A DNA stretch of 64,000 bases from Paenibacillus sp. FSL H8-0548 (GTDB lineage: Bacteria; Bacillota; Bacilli; Paenibacillales; Paenibacillaceae): NCBI RefSeq assembly GCF_038630985.1, contig NZ_CP152049.1, positions 4,297,501 through 4,361,500 of the forward strand, written 5' to 3'. The position numbers and the translations under genes were made by a program. Shown piece by piece: positions 38,805-47,445 of the stretch; the stretch's first letter is position 1, and each line of letters opens with the position of its first letter. The notes beneath the pieces were generated by a model. That model was given only the letters and a program-made list of their open reading frames with translations, was not told where the DNA came from and searched no databases.

Positions 38805-39032
38805 ATGCCAGCAGTCGTAGGTTTTGTCAAAATAGTTAGCACTGGCTCTGGATCCATCGTACAGTTCGGTGATGCGCTTGAGATTTCTCCGAACAGCACT
38901 TCCAAAACGTATGCAGGGTCTGGCTCATTCCTAACAGGCAGCTTAACCAATTCTAATAATGCTGTCAGTGCTACAAACTCCATTGATCCGGACGTTCAGG
39001 ATAGCTCGAATAATGATGTGAGTGCGATATGA
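38805..39032 (+). CDS. gerPA: Spore germination protein GerPA (GerPA/GerPF family)
   Basis: 75 aa, beginning MPAVVGFVKIVSTGSGSIVQ. The family pattern is FGDALEISPNSTSKTYAGSGS...NSNNAVSATNSIDPDVQD. Gerp proteins make the coat permeable to germinants. ATG 38805 with AAGGAGG 6 bases upstream. First of five clustered genes. The GerPA/GerPF family is one group, so the symbol rests on its first position. Confidence 0.88.
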   Translation: MPAVVGFVKIVSTGSGSIVQFGDALEISPNSTSKTYAGSGSFLTGSLTNSNNAVSATNSIDPDVQDSSNNDVSAI

Positions 39033-39232
39033 ATATAACGATTCATCAGCAAATTACCATTCATCAGCTTCGAGTAGATAGTGTCGCCAATAGTTCAGTG
39101 CTTCAAGTCGGCAGCGCCGGATCGATTCGTTCGCTTTCTCAGCTGTATAATACTGGTGGGTTTGCAGGTCCCGCGCCTCAGCTTGGCGAAGAAAATCCAC
39201 TTTCCTTCGTCCCTCTGCCAAATCCCACCTAA
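39029..39232 (+). CDS. gerPB: Spore germination protein GerPB
   Basis: 67 aa. Characteristic LRVDSVANSSVLQVGSAGSI then RSLSQLYNTGGFAGPAPQ. Start ATG overlaps the gerPA stop in ATGA. The C-terminus is Pro-rich, as in the family. Likely coat-associated and made in the mother cell. Confidence 0.92.
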   Translation: MNITIHQQITIHQLRVDSVANSSVLQVGSAGSIRSLSQLYNTGGFAGPAPQLGEENPLSFVPLPNPT

Positions 39233-39271
39233 AGGGGCTCATGCTCCGATTACAAGAAGGAGGGCAGTCAT

Positions 39272-39940
39272 ATGCAGCAGCAAAACCCACTTTCCCCTTG
39301 GCAGACGTGGTCGCTTGAAGTACAACATAAGCTCAAAGAGCAGCAAGAGCAGCTTGAAGCACTTGAGGCAAAGGTCGCCGCTTTATGCGAGCAGATGAAG
39401 CAGCTTGAAGCGCGTCCTACTTACAATATCGAAAGCATAGAATATCATTTTGACCAATTGAAGGTTGAGAAGCTCGACGGTACGCTTAACATTGGGATGA
39501 CTACTCCAGGCAGCGGTGATGATTCATTCCCCGGCAACATCGACCAGCTTTCGGTACCGAAGCAGGAGACGTTCCCATCTGCCGGACCATCCATTCCACC
39601 TCCGAACCCGATATACCAGGAGGTTTATACAGAAATGAACGGTTATTTGGATACGAAAGCACCCGATCAGCTGCTCAGCTACGAGAATGAGCTTTGTATA
39701 CCATTAGATCCGTATCACAGGAAAATTATTATTGAGGATATACGAAAGCAGGTACCTAGCCGCATTCAATATTATATGCAGCAAACTGCAAATGAAAGAG
39801 GGAAACAATCAGCTCCTAACGATTCAGCAGCGATCGTGTCTAATATCCTTGCAAAAACAACGAGGGATGCCGATTCAGCACTTCTCGCTTACATGCAGCG
39901 TCTGCAAACTGGTAAGCCCCGATCAGGAGGAATGATGTAA
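39272..39940 (+). CDS. gerPC: Spore germination protein GerPC
   Basis: 222 aa, about the family's length (205 in B. subtilis). A coiled coil runs from about residue 12 to 50 (KLKEQQEQLEALEAKVAALC), followed by the conserved SIEYHFDQLKVEKLDGTLNIG. The middle (90-130) is Pro/Ser-rich and variable, and the C-terminal half is helical. ATG with GAAGGAGG upstream. Confidence 0.92.
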   Translation: MQQQNPLSPWQTWSLEVQHKLKEQQEQLEALEAKVAALCEQMKQLEARPTYNIESIEYHFDQLKVEKLDGTLNIGMTTPGSGDDSFPGNIDQLSVPKQETFPSAGPSIPPPNPIYQEVYTEMNGYLDTKAPDQLLSYENELCIPLDPYHRKIIIEDIRKQVPSRIQYYMQQTANERGKQSAPNDSAAIVSNILAKTTRDADSALLAYMQRLQTGKPRSGGMM

Positions 39941-39941
39941 A

Positions 39942-40151
39942 ATGCTTCAGTTCAACGTATATAATTATCAGCTAAGTGTTGGGCAAATTGATATATTAGG
40001 TGTCTCGAGCGCCTCCATGCTGCAAGTCGGGGACACCGATTGTGTATCCTTATACTCTATGTTCGATACGCCGCCAGAGTCCGTCATCGTAGGCCCCATG
40101 GCCCCTTTTCCGCTGCCTGAAGGCTCAGAGGGCATGATTGGAGAATCGTAA
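39942..40151 (+). CDS. gerPD: Spore germination protein GerPD
   Basis: 69 aa with LSVGQIDILGVSSASMLQVGDTD and SMFDTPPESVIVGPMAP, the GerPD signature. It starts 2 bases after the gerPC stop and is followed by gerPE after 4 bases. Confidence 0.93.
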   Translation: MLQFNVYNYQLSVGQIDILGVSSASMLQVGDTDCVSLYSMFDTPPESVIVGPMAPFPLPEGSEGMIGES

Positions 40152-40154
40152 TCA

Positions 40155-40598
40155 ATGATGGATTCATACGATCAACAGCCATTCGATGGTTATCCCATTC
40201 GAACATCAAATGTCGGCTTTGTTCTTATTATCAGCGCATCACAGTCTGCGATCGTTCAATTTGGCGATCGTGCTGAAACGGATGCTAAGCTTCGCGCTCT
40301 TGCGCTTCAGAGACAAGAGGATCATTTAACTGCGGGCAATGTCTTTTTCGAGTCTTATCCATTATTTAGTCGCCCTCTTCCAGCATTAAATGATCCTGAT
40401 TTCGATAACGGACAGGTGCTCCAGCTTAATCGAACGAACATCTATCCAAATATTAACGTCGGATATATTCACGTCATCGCAGCCAGCTCATCGGCAAGCA
40501 TACAAGTCGGCAACGGCATGTGCTTGAGAGGTGAATCCCGCATTAAGCATATTCGCCAATATCCACGCCCGAAACCATTTCCGCCTATCGGTTGTTAA
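40155..40598 (+). CDS. gerPE: Spore germination protein GerPE
   Basis: 147 aa. The N-terminal SNVGFVLIISASQSAIVQFGDRAE and C-terminal VGYIHVIAASSSASIQVGNG repeat the GerP pattern of alternating strands ending in Q-V/F-G. A longer than usual insertion (about 43-90) separates them. It is the last gene of the cluster; a gerPF gene does not follow, as the next gene is on the opposite strand. Confidence 0.88.
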   Translation: MMDSYDQQPFDGYPIRTSNVGFVLIISASQSAIVQFGDRAETDAKLRALALQRQEDHLTAGNVFFESYPLFSRPLPALNDPDFDNGQVLQLNRTNIYPNINVGYIHVIAASSSASIQVGNGMCLRGESRIKHIRQYPRPKPFPPIGC

Positions 40599-40622
40599 GT
40601 GGACTTTATTGGTTCTCGATCA

Positions 40623-41720
40623 TTAGTTCAATTGAAAGACATGAATAAGAAAGAAACCAAGCCCCGTCAGCAGAAGCGATCCGATCAGCGCTGCGATAAA
40701 AGGTTTTTTTCCTAGTTTTCTAAAAATGACCAAATCAACGCCAAGACCCAGACCAGCCATAGCCATCGCTATCAGAAAGTATGCAGCTGCGATCAGTTGT
40801 CCTGTCAAATGCTCTGGGAGAATACCAGTCGTGTTGATTCCGCTCATTACCAGAAAGCCAAAAATAAACCATGGAATAGGCAAAGCTTTTAATTGCAGCC
40901 TTTTTGCTTGCTTAGCATTACGTCCATTCCATATGCCAATAATGATCGCGACTGGAACGAGCAGCGCTACACGCGACATTTTGACAATGACAGCTAAATC
41001 AATCGCTTCTTGTCCGCCAGGTGCTGCTGCAGCAATAACATGTGCAACCTCATGCAGCGTGGCGCCTGCAAATATGCCATAACCCGCATCGCTTAAATGC
41101 AGTATTGGATATAGAACCGTATAGGCGAGTGTGAAAATCGTTCCAAGAATCGCGACCGTTGTCGCACTGATTGCTGCTTCATTATCGTTTGCTTTCATCG
41201 CAGGCGCAATCGCGACTACCGCTGCGGCACCGCATATAGCAGTTCCACAGGCAGTCAGCATCCCGAGCCTTTTATCTATTTTCATCCATTTGCTTATCCC
41301 GTAAACGACAACAATCGTAAAAGCAATATTGATTGCCGCAATTGCAAATACTTTCGGTCCCGCATGCCAAAGATTATTTAAATTCACACGCAATCCTAAT
41401 AAAATAATACCGAATCGCAGCAGTCTTTTACTCGAAAAAGCAATACCCTCTGCAGCTTGCTCTGAAACGCCTGTCCACGCTTTAAATGCGATGCCAAGTA
41501 AAATCGCTACGACCAGCTGCCCCATGATTTGAAAAAATGGAAGTGTGGCGATCAGTTTAGCGGCGATTGCGATAAGCAGGGTTAGAGCTAAACCATAAAT
41601 AAAGCCCCATCCTCTTATAGATGGATAAATTGTAATATTTTTATTAATCAAGCTTCTCACCTCTGTGTTATGAACAATCTGGTTGCTCTTCATGCCTTCA
41701 CTATAGAGCCTGTCCAACAC
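40623..41720 (-). CDS. YeiH family putative sulfate exporter
   Basis: 365 aa, ten or so hydrophobic segments, typical of the YeiH/YwcJ-like family annotated as putative sulfate or anion exporter. Landmarks are FGIILLGLRVNLNNLWHAG, LTACGTAICGAAAVVAIAP and IFAGATLHEVAHVIAAAAPGG. A GTG at 41720 with AAGGAA upstream, or ATG 41693, could be the start. No LysR-type regulator, which often accompanies the family, is adjacent. Substrate is not certain. Confidence 0.85.
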   Translation of the reverse strand: MLDRLYSEGMKSNQIVHNTEVRSLINKNITIYPSIRGWGFIYGLALTLLIAIAAKLIATLPFFQIMGQLVVAILLGIAFKAWTGVSEQAAEGIAFSSKRLLRFGIILLGLRVNLNNLWHAGPKVFAIAAINIAFTIVVVYGISKWMKIDKRLGMLTACGTAICGAAAVVAIAPAMKANDNEAAISATTVAILGTIFTLAYTVLYPILHLSDAGYGIFAGATLHEVAHVIAAAAPGGQEAIDLAVIVKMSRVALLVPVAIIIGIWNGRNAKQAKRLQLKALPIPWFIFGFLVMSGINTTGILPEHLTGQLIAAAYFLIAMAMAGLGLGVDLVIFRKLGKKPFIAALIGSLLLTGLGFFLIHVFQLN

Positions 41721-41813
41721 AATGTGAAATTCCTTTTTACTATCGTTTTCATCAGTATTACTTATGGTTGAATTTTTCTATATAAATAGTGCAACTACAG
41801 TTGCAAAGGATGA

Positions 41814-43688
41814 ATGTTTCCCATGGAGATGGATCGAATTCGTGCAAAACTGACTAATATGACCGCAGATCTGCTTAAGCAGCAGTCGCAGGACGGCGCA
41901 TGGCGATTATGCTTAGACTCTGGGACGATGACAGACAGCTATCTTATTATTTTGCTGCGCCTGCTAGAGCGGCCAGATGAGCAATTGATTCATAGCCTTG
42001 CAGCGCGAATAGCGTCCAAACAAGAGTCGAATGGGGCTTGGCGGCTGTATCCGGACGAAGCCGACGGAAATTTAGAGGCGACAGCCGAAGCTTATTTTGC
42101 GTTGCTGTATGCGAGATATTATGCACAAGAGGACCCTCGCATGCTGCTTGCCAAACAATTTATTTTAAGCCGCGGAGGACTGGGGGAAGCTAGAAACTTA
42201 TTTACCCAAGTTATTTTCGCTGCTACCGGTCAAGCAGAATGGCCTAAAATGCTGCGTATTCCACTTGAAGCTTTTTTCTCTGATCTTGGGATCGGACTTG
42301 ATCTCTTCTCACTCTCCGGCCATGCACGTGTACATCTTGTACCCATCTTAATTATGTCGAACAAGCAATTTGTCAGAAAAACAGCCTTAATGCCACAGCT
42401 ATCCTATTTATTTGTTGGAGACTCCCAATCCTTTAATAATGATTCAACATGGATATCTGCCTTGAACGGATTTATCGCAACGCTGCCGTTATCCAGTCTG
42501 CTTCCAGCTGTTTCACAAAACGCCGAACAACGAGCCGAGTCATTTATGTTTGACCGACTTGAGCCTAACGGCACGCTGCTTACGTTCTCTACGGCGACAA
42601 TTCTAATGATTTTATCCTTGCTGCAGCTAGGTTATTCTCCCGAATCTCCAACGATAAACCGTTTGTTGTCAGGCATTATATCCTTAATGTGTTTAGATCG
42701 GCCGCATCTTCAGGTCTGCTCCTCTGAGGTATGGGATACAGCGATGCTAAGCTACGCCTTGCGTGAAGCAGACCTCCCGCCTGCATCACATGCCTTAAAG
42801 ATGGCGGGGAGCTATCTCATGCCGCGGCAGCAAACCCTGCTAGGTGATTGGGCGATAAGACTGCCTAATACGCCAGCAGGCGGCTGGGGCTTCTCTGACG
42901 TCGATACGCTGTATCCAGATGTTGATGACAGCGTTGCAGCGCTTCGTGCCTTGCGTCCCTATATATCATCAACTGAAGGGTTATCCGCCAATTGGCAAAG
43001 AGGATTAAACTGGATACTCTCCATGCGCAACGACGATGGCGGTTGGCCTGCCTTTGAACGGCAAGGACAGACATTGCCAGCAAGCTTCTTTACCTTTGAA
43101 GGGTCTGCTGACATCTCTACCGACCCTTCAACCGTAGACCTTTCAAGTCGTGTTCTTGGCTTTCTAGGCAATGAGCTGGGCATGTCAATTGGACATCAAT
43201 GGCTTGATCAAAGTGTCCACTGGGTATTATCTCAGCAAAACAGAGATGGCAGCTGGTATGGGCGATGGGGAATTTCATATATCCATGGCACCAGTGCTGC
43301 CATTCAAGGAATGACGGCAGTAGGCGTGTCCAGTGATCACCCTGCCATCAAAAAAGGCGTGAAGTGGCTGCTGGACATTCAGAACGAGGATGGAGGCTGG
43401 GGTGAATCCTGTCTTAGCGATAAAGTAAAGCACTATGTGCCCCTTCATGCGAGTACGCCTTCTCAAACCGCATGGGCGCTTGACGCGCTCCTAGCAGCAA
43501 ATGAGAAGCCCAATGCAGCTATTGAACGAGGCGTAGATGCTTTGCTCCGATCACTTGAGCAACGAGATTGGACGTATACCTACCCCACGGGAGCCGCCTT
43601 GCCAGGCAGCTTGTATGTTCACTATCCTAGCAATAATTATATATGGCCTATGCTTACACTATCCGCTATTTTGAAGAAATATGGCTGA
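41814..43688 (+). CDS. sqhC: Squalene-hopene/sporulenol-type triterpene cyclase
   Basis: Class II cyclase of the squalene-hopene family. 624 aa against 632 for B. subtilis SqhC (sporulenol synthase), to which it looks closest. The catalytic acid motif DVDD is at residues 369-372. QW-type repeats are QSQDGAW, QESNGAW, NDDGGW, QNRDGSW and QNEDGGW. SqhC makes sporulenes, spore lipids that may protect from oxidation. ATG 41814 has AAAGGATGA just before it. Squalene versus C35 substrate is not decided. It is flanked by YeiH and a terminator, apparently single. Confidence 0.85.
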   Translation: MFPMEMDRIRAKLTNMTADLLKQQSQDGAWRLCLDSGTMTDSYLIILLRLLERPDEQLIHSLAARIASKQESNGAWRLYPDEADGNLEATAEAYFALLYARYYAQEDPRMLLAKQFILSRGGLGEARNLFTQVIFAATGQAEWPKMLRIPLEAFFSDLGIGLDLFSLSGHARVHLVPILIMSNKQFVRKTALMPQLSYLFVGDSQSFNNDSTWISALNGFIATLPLSSLLPAVSQNAEQRAESFMFDRLEPNGTLLTFSTATILMILSLLQLGYSPESPTINRLLSGIISLMCLDRPHLQVCSSEVWDTAMLSYALREADLPPASHALKMAGSYLMPRQQTLLGDWAIRLPNTPAGGWGFSDVDTLYPDVDDSVAALRALRPYISSTEGLSANWQRGLNWILSMRNDDGGWPAFERQGQTLPASFFTFEGSADISTDPSTVDLSSRVLGFLGNELGMSIGHQWLDQSVHWVLSQQNRDGSWYGRWGISYIHGTSAAIQGMTAVGVSSDHPAIKKGVKWLLDIQNEDGGWGESCLSDKVKHYVPLHASTPSQTAWALDALLAANEKPNAAIERGVDALLRSLEQRDWTYTYPTGAALPGSLYVHYPSNNYIWPMLTLSAILKKYG

Positions 43689-43709
43689 TAGTGACTCACT
43701 TATATGCAT

Positions 43710-43748
43710 AAAAAAAAGCAACCGATGTACTTTTCGGCTGCTTTTTTT
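43710..43748. terminator. Bidirectional terminator between cyclase and gluconokinase
   Basis: AAAAAAAGCA-ACCGA...TCGGC-TGCTTTTTTT forms a symmetrical hairpin with A/T tracts on both sides, suited to the two convergent genes. Confidence 0.88.
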
Positions 43749-43751
43749 ATA

Positions 43752-45284
43752 TTATATCCATTTCTGCTGGAAGGCTGCGATATTAGCGTATTCCTCCGTC
43801 AATAATCGTGATACTCGAATGTAAATTCGCATGAGCTCGGAATAAATTTCTGCATTTTGCTTGTTAGGCAAATGAAAATGAGAACCGCCCACCATTTCTG
43901 ACACTACGTCTAAAGAATCCACTTCACCTAAGCTATACAAGCCAAGGATCACAGCACCTAGACATGAGCTCTCAATGCTTTCCGGCACATGCAGCTCCTG
44001 ATCGAAAATGTCTGCCATCATTTGGCGCCAAAGCTCCGATCGCGCAAATCCGCCAGTCGCCTGAATTTTCGTAGGCTTGCCTGTCAATTCTTCGAGCGCA
44101 AGGAGTACGCTATATAAATTAAATATTACACCCTCCAGTGCGGCACGAACGAGATGCTCCTTCTTATGATGGAGTCCTAGGCCAAAATAGGAGCCTCGTG
44201 CATTCGCATCCCAAAGCGGGGCACGCTCGCCAGATAAATAAGGATGGAAAATAAGTCCTTCGGAGCCTGGCTTCGCCTTTGCAGCAAGCTCTGTTAACAG
44301 CTCGTAAGGATCAACACCGAGCTTCTTGGCACTCGCAATCTCCTCTGTACCGATTTGATCACGAACCCATCGGAAGATCATGCCTCCATTGTTGACCGGC
44401 CCCCCGATGACCCAGTGCTTCTCCGTCAACGCATAACAAAAAATTCTGCCCTTCGGATCTGTTACCGGCTTATCTGTAACTGCTCTAATCGCACCGCTCG
44501 TACCGATCGTAACGGCTACAACACCAGGCTTAATTGCATTTACTCCTAGGTTGGATAGTACGCCATCACTAGCGCCTACTACAAACGGCGTCGAAGCTGG
44601 CAAATTCATTCGTTTCGCATATTGCTCGTCCATACCCGCAAGCTTGAAGGTCGTAGGAACAAGCTCAGACAAACGGTCTGGTGTGACACCCGCTACTCGC
44701 AGTGCCTCCTCATCCCATTGCAGATTTTCCAGATGGAACATCCCTGTCGCAGATGCAATTGAATAATCAATGACATACTGACCAAATAGCTTAAAAAACA
44801 CATATTCTTTAATAGAAATAAACTTATATGTAAGATCAAACAGCTCTTTATGATCATAGCGCAGCCACGTCAGCTTAGACAAAGGTGACATGGGATGGAT
44901 CGGCGTGCCCGTACGCATATAAATCTCATGGCCATTCCATTCATTTTTAATTTTTTCGGTCCATTTTATGCTGCGATTATCGGCCCATGTTATACATTTC
45001 GTAAGCGGTGAGCCCTCTTCATTCACAGCAATAACACTGTGCATAGCTGAGCTGAATGAAACACATAAAATATCTTTCGGCTGTACGTTTCTTTTCATTA
45101 TCGCTTGTCCAATCGTCTCCAGCACCGCATTAAAAATTTCATCCGGATCCTGCTCTGCAATAGCCGGTGAAGGCGAATGCAGCGGATACTCGATACCATG
45201 ACTAGCAACAATTGCACCTTTTTCTGTAAAGAGCACCGATTTCGTACTCGTCGTTCCAATATCAACACCGATCACATATTTCAT
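43752..45284 (-). CDS. gntK: Gluconokinase (FGGY family)
   Basis: Phosphorylates gluconate to 6-phosphogluconate, entering the pentose phosphate pathway. 510 aa from ATG 45284, with GAGGG 4 bases upstream. FGGY kinase landmarks are YVIGVDIGTTSTKSVLF, VSFSSAMHSV, the active-site Asp region VVGASDGVLSNLG, and GGFARSELWRQMMADI. Among FGGY members it looks closest to Bacillus GntK (513 aa). No gntP or gntZ lies nearby. The upstream frame extension to 45335 is ignored. A TATAAT exists upstream without a clear -35. Confidence 0.85.
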   Translation of the reverse strand: MKYVIGVDIGTTSTKSVLFTEKGAIVASHGIEYPLHSPSPAIAEQDPDEIFNAVLETIGQAIMKRNVQPKDILCVSFSSAMHSVIAVNEEGSPLTKCITWADNRSIKWTEKIKNEWNGHEIYMRTGTPIHPMSPLSKLTWLRYDHKELFDLTYKFISIKEYVFFKLFGQYVIDYSIASATGMFHLENLQWDEEALRVAGVTPDRLSELVPTTFKLAGMDEQYAKRMNLPASTPFVVGASDGVLSNLGVNAIKPGVVAVTIGTSGAIRAVTDKPVTDPKGRIFCYALTEKHWVIGGPVNNGGMIFRWVRDQIGTEEIASAKKLGVDPYELLTELAAKAKPGSEGLIFHPYLSGERAPLWDANARGSYFGLGLHHKKEHLVRAALEGVIFNLYSVLLALEELTGKPTKIQATGGFARSELWRQMMADIFDQELHVPESIESSCLGAVILGLYSLGEVDSLDVVSEMVGGSHFHLPNKQNAEIYSELMRIYIRVSRLLTEEYANIAAFQQKWI

Positions 45285-45395
45285 ATTTCCCTCTGTACCT
45301 CCAGATACATTAATGTTATCTACAGCGAGTATCATTTATAATTATACTGTCATAATACCATAACGTTGTTGCAATGTTTATTCAATCAGCAGGAA

Positions 45396-45428
45396 GAACC
45401 TGCATGCTCGGTATCAGCATGCAGGTTC
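45396..45428 (-). terminator. Hairpin at end of the glycogen operon
   Basis: GAACCTGCATGCT (45396-45408) pairs perfectly with AGCATGCAGGTTC (45416-45428) around a 7-base loop. The minus-strand tail TTCCTGCTGATT is poor in T, so it may be a weak terminator or an mRNA-stabilising hairpin. Confidence 0.5.
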
Positions 45429-45462
45429 ATTGAAATATTACAGCACATCATAGATTGGTCAA

Positions 45463-47445
45463 CTAGAACCCATTTTGCTCCTTTTCGGCCCGTAGTTGTT
45501 TATACTTCTCAGCATACTTGCTTACGCTCTGCACTACCGTTGCATGAGACCAAGTTAGAGGCGCTACGGATAATGGTGAGCCATCATACGGATTTAGCTG
45601 CTCTGGCAGCAAACCGCTAGGAAGCGCATGATCTGACACCCATTGCAGCGTCTGTCTTGGACCTTCCAGCTCTTCGATCGTTTTCGCGGAATCAATCTCA
45701 AAGTTAGCTACCCACAGGGTACAAATAATCCATGGGTTGCCTGGCACCTTATCAATTTCTCCAGATTGCTGGAAATAATAATCGTTTGTATAGCGAGCAA
45801 TACCGCCAATATGGGTCTTGATCTGAAGACCTTCCTTGATCGCCAGCATCGTCTGAACTACGCGATAATCATCTACAGGAAGCACCCCAAATTCCAACAC
45901 GCCAAACAGGCTGCTCTCCAGCGTCATATCCTTCACCCAGCGATTATCCTTCTGAATAAGGCCTCGTGCGAAGCGGCCCGCTTCTTCATCCCACAAATGT
46001 GTAATAATGCCCTGCTTGATCTCATCTGCTGTGCTTTTATAATGATCACTACGCTCATAATCTCCAAATAAATCTGTGAAGTATGAAGCAGCCATCAGAC
46101 CGCCATACACGGATGCTGCTGTATACGTCCAAATACCGTAGCGCTCTTCCCACAAATCATAGCTCGGCTTAGGCAATAACAAGGATGGCTCCATATAGGA
46201 GCTTAAAAATGAAGCTGCCTTCCGAATTAAGTTGCTGTATAGCGACTGCGGCAGCTCAATAACTTGGTTTCGGGAATAATCCTTCCACAATGCGAACAGT
46301 ACAAGCGCCGTTTCATCCTCTTGTATAGGCAAGCGCCTGCTTCCCTGCACAATATAAGGATGCCAGCTCGAGCCTACCGTACCGTCTGGATTATATTTGT
46401 GATACAAGTAACCTTCTGGAGACAATGCTTGCGCACAAAAGTGAAAAAATGGAGAAATGACACTCTGATAACCCGCCATAGACATGGCATCCGCTATGAG
46501 TGCACCGTCACGCGGCCACATATAGCTGTAATGATCACGATTATACTGCAAAATATCAGTATCATTCGCAGCTAGAATGGCTCCACGCTCATCCACCTGA
46601 GTTCTAACGAGAAGCAGGCTTTTTTTGAACATTCTAACTACATCCTGCGGCAGATCACCAAGGTCGGATTCCGCACGGCCTAACCAATGCTTCCAGTAAA
46701 TAACCATTCGGCTTAATAGCTTCTCCGGATGATTTTCCTGAACATACTGGTTCAGCGCTTTAACTTCTTCTAGATTTTGACCAATGGACATCCAGTAGTA
46801 AATCGATTTATCCCCGTTCGGCGGAACGACCGTCCGGAAGCTGATGGTGCTGTCTACTGAGCCCTGAGCAATTGAATTGCCCATCAGCACGCCATCCTCT
46901 GCATCCCGCCAAGTGCCTTCTGCGGATTGAAACCTTTTGATTCCTGTTGAATACTGGGTCATGCCGCCTTCATCGGAGAAACCATTGAACATAAAGTAAT
47001 TATTTCGCTTGTAATGATAAAGCGTATGATTCTCCGGATAATAAACCGCCGTATCTCCAACCTCAGTACCATCAATCATCAAATCCTGATGAAAGAACAA
47101 ACGAACCTCTTTTGTATCATTTGTTCGATTGCGGATAACGACTCTTTTGATATAAATACATTCGCGTTGATGTATCCCATCATTCATTTGAAGCTCTATG
47201 CCTAGTCTTTCATGCTTAGCGATAATATTTGTGACTAAGGAATCCTCCACATAATCCAGATCAAACTTCCATTCCGGTTCATCCAGCCAGCTGAAAGAGC
47301 CTTCCACCCACACCCCAAAGCGACAGTATTGTCCACCTACATGATTTAACTGACCAACAAATGGATAATAGATATCTCGAATGTAACAATTTTGATCCAA
47401 ATTCAAAAGCATCTTACCGTTGCCGATTACAAGATGACGGGCCAT
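45463..47445 (-). CDS. Glycoside hydrolase family 15 (glucoamylase-like)
   Basis: Glucoamylase-type (alpha/alpha)6 hydrolase, 660 aa. An N-terminal beta-sandwich (about 1-250) starts ARHLVIGNGKMLLNLD. The catalytic domain shows HYSYMWPRDGALIADAM, the substrate motif GSSWHPYIVQGSRRLPIQEDETALVLFAL and a C-terminal acid region LNPYDGSPLSVAPLTWSHA. No signal peptide is visible, so it is probably cytoplasmic. It overlaps glgA by 19 bases, which implies work on glycogen or malto-oligosaccharide breakdown. Trehalase activity also occurs in this family. Confidence 0.88.
   Translation of the reverse strand: MARHLVIGNGKMLLNLDQNCYIRDIYYPFVGQLNHVGGQYCRFGVWVEGSFSWLDEPEWKFDLDYVEDSLVTNIIAKHERLGIELQMNDGIHQRECIYIKRVVIRNRTNDTKEVRLFFHQDLMIDGTEVGDTAVYYPENHTLYHYKRNNYFMFNGFSDEGGMTQYSTGIKRFQSAEGTWRDAEDGVLMGNSIAQGSVDSTISFRTVVPPNGDKSIYYWMSIGQNLEEVKALNQYVQENHPEKLLSRMVIYWKHWLGRAESDLGDLPQDVVRMFKKSLLLVRTQVDERGAILAANDTDILQYNRDHYSYMWPRDGALIADAMSMAGYQSVISPFFHFCAQALSPEGYLYHKYNPDGTVGSSWHPYIVQGSRRLPIQEDETALVLFALWKDYSRNQVIELPQSLYSNLIRKAASFLSSYMEPSLLLPKPSYDLWEERYGIWTYTAASVYGGLMAASYFTDLFGDYERSDHYKSTADEIKQGIITHLWDEEAGRFARGLIQKDNRWVKDMTLESSLFGVLEFGVLPVDDYRVVQTMLAIKEGLQIKTHIGGIARYTNDYYFQQSGEIDKVPGNPWIICTLWVANFEIDSAKTIEELEGPRQTLQWVSDHALPSGLLPEQLNPYDGSPLSVAPLTWSHATVVQSVSKYAEKYKQLRAEKEQNGF

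Noticed and set aside
45396..45428. Insertion-sequence end suggested by the perfect 13-bp inverted repeat
   Set aside because: It is a single hairpin with a 7-base loop between convergently ending genes; no transposase or target duplication exists.
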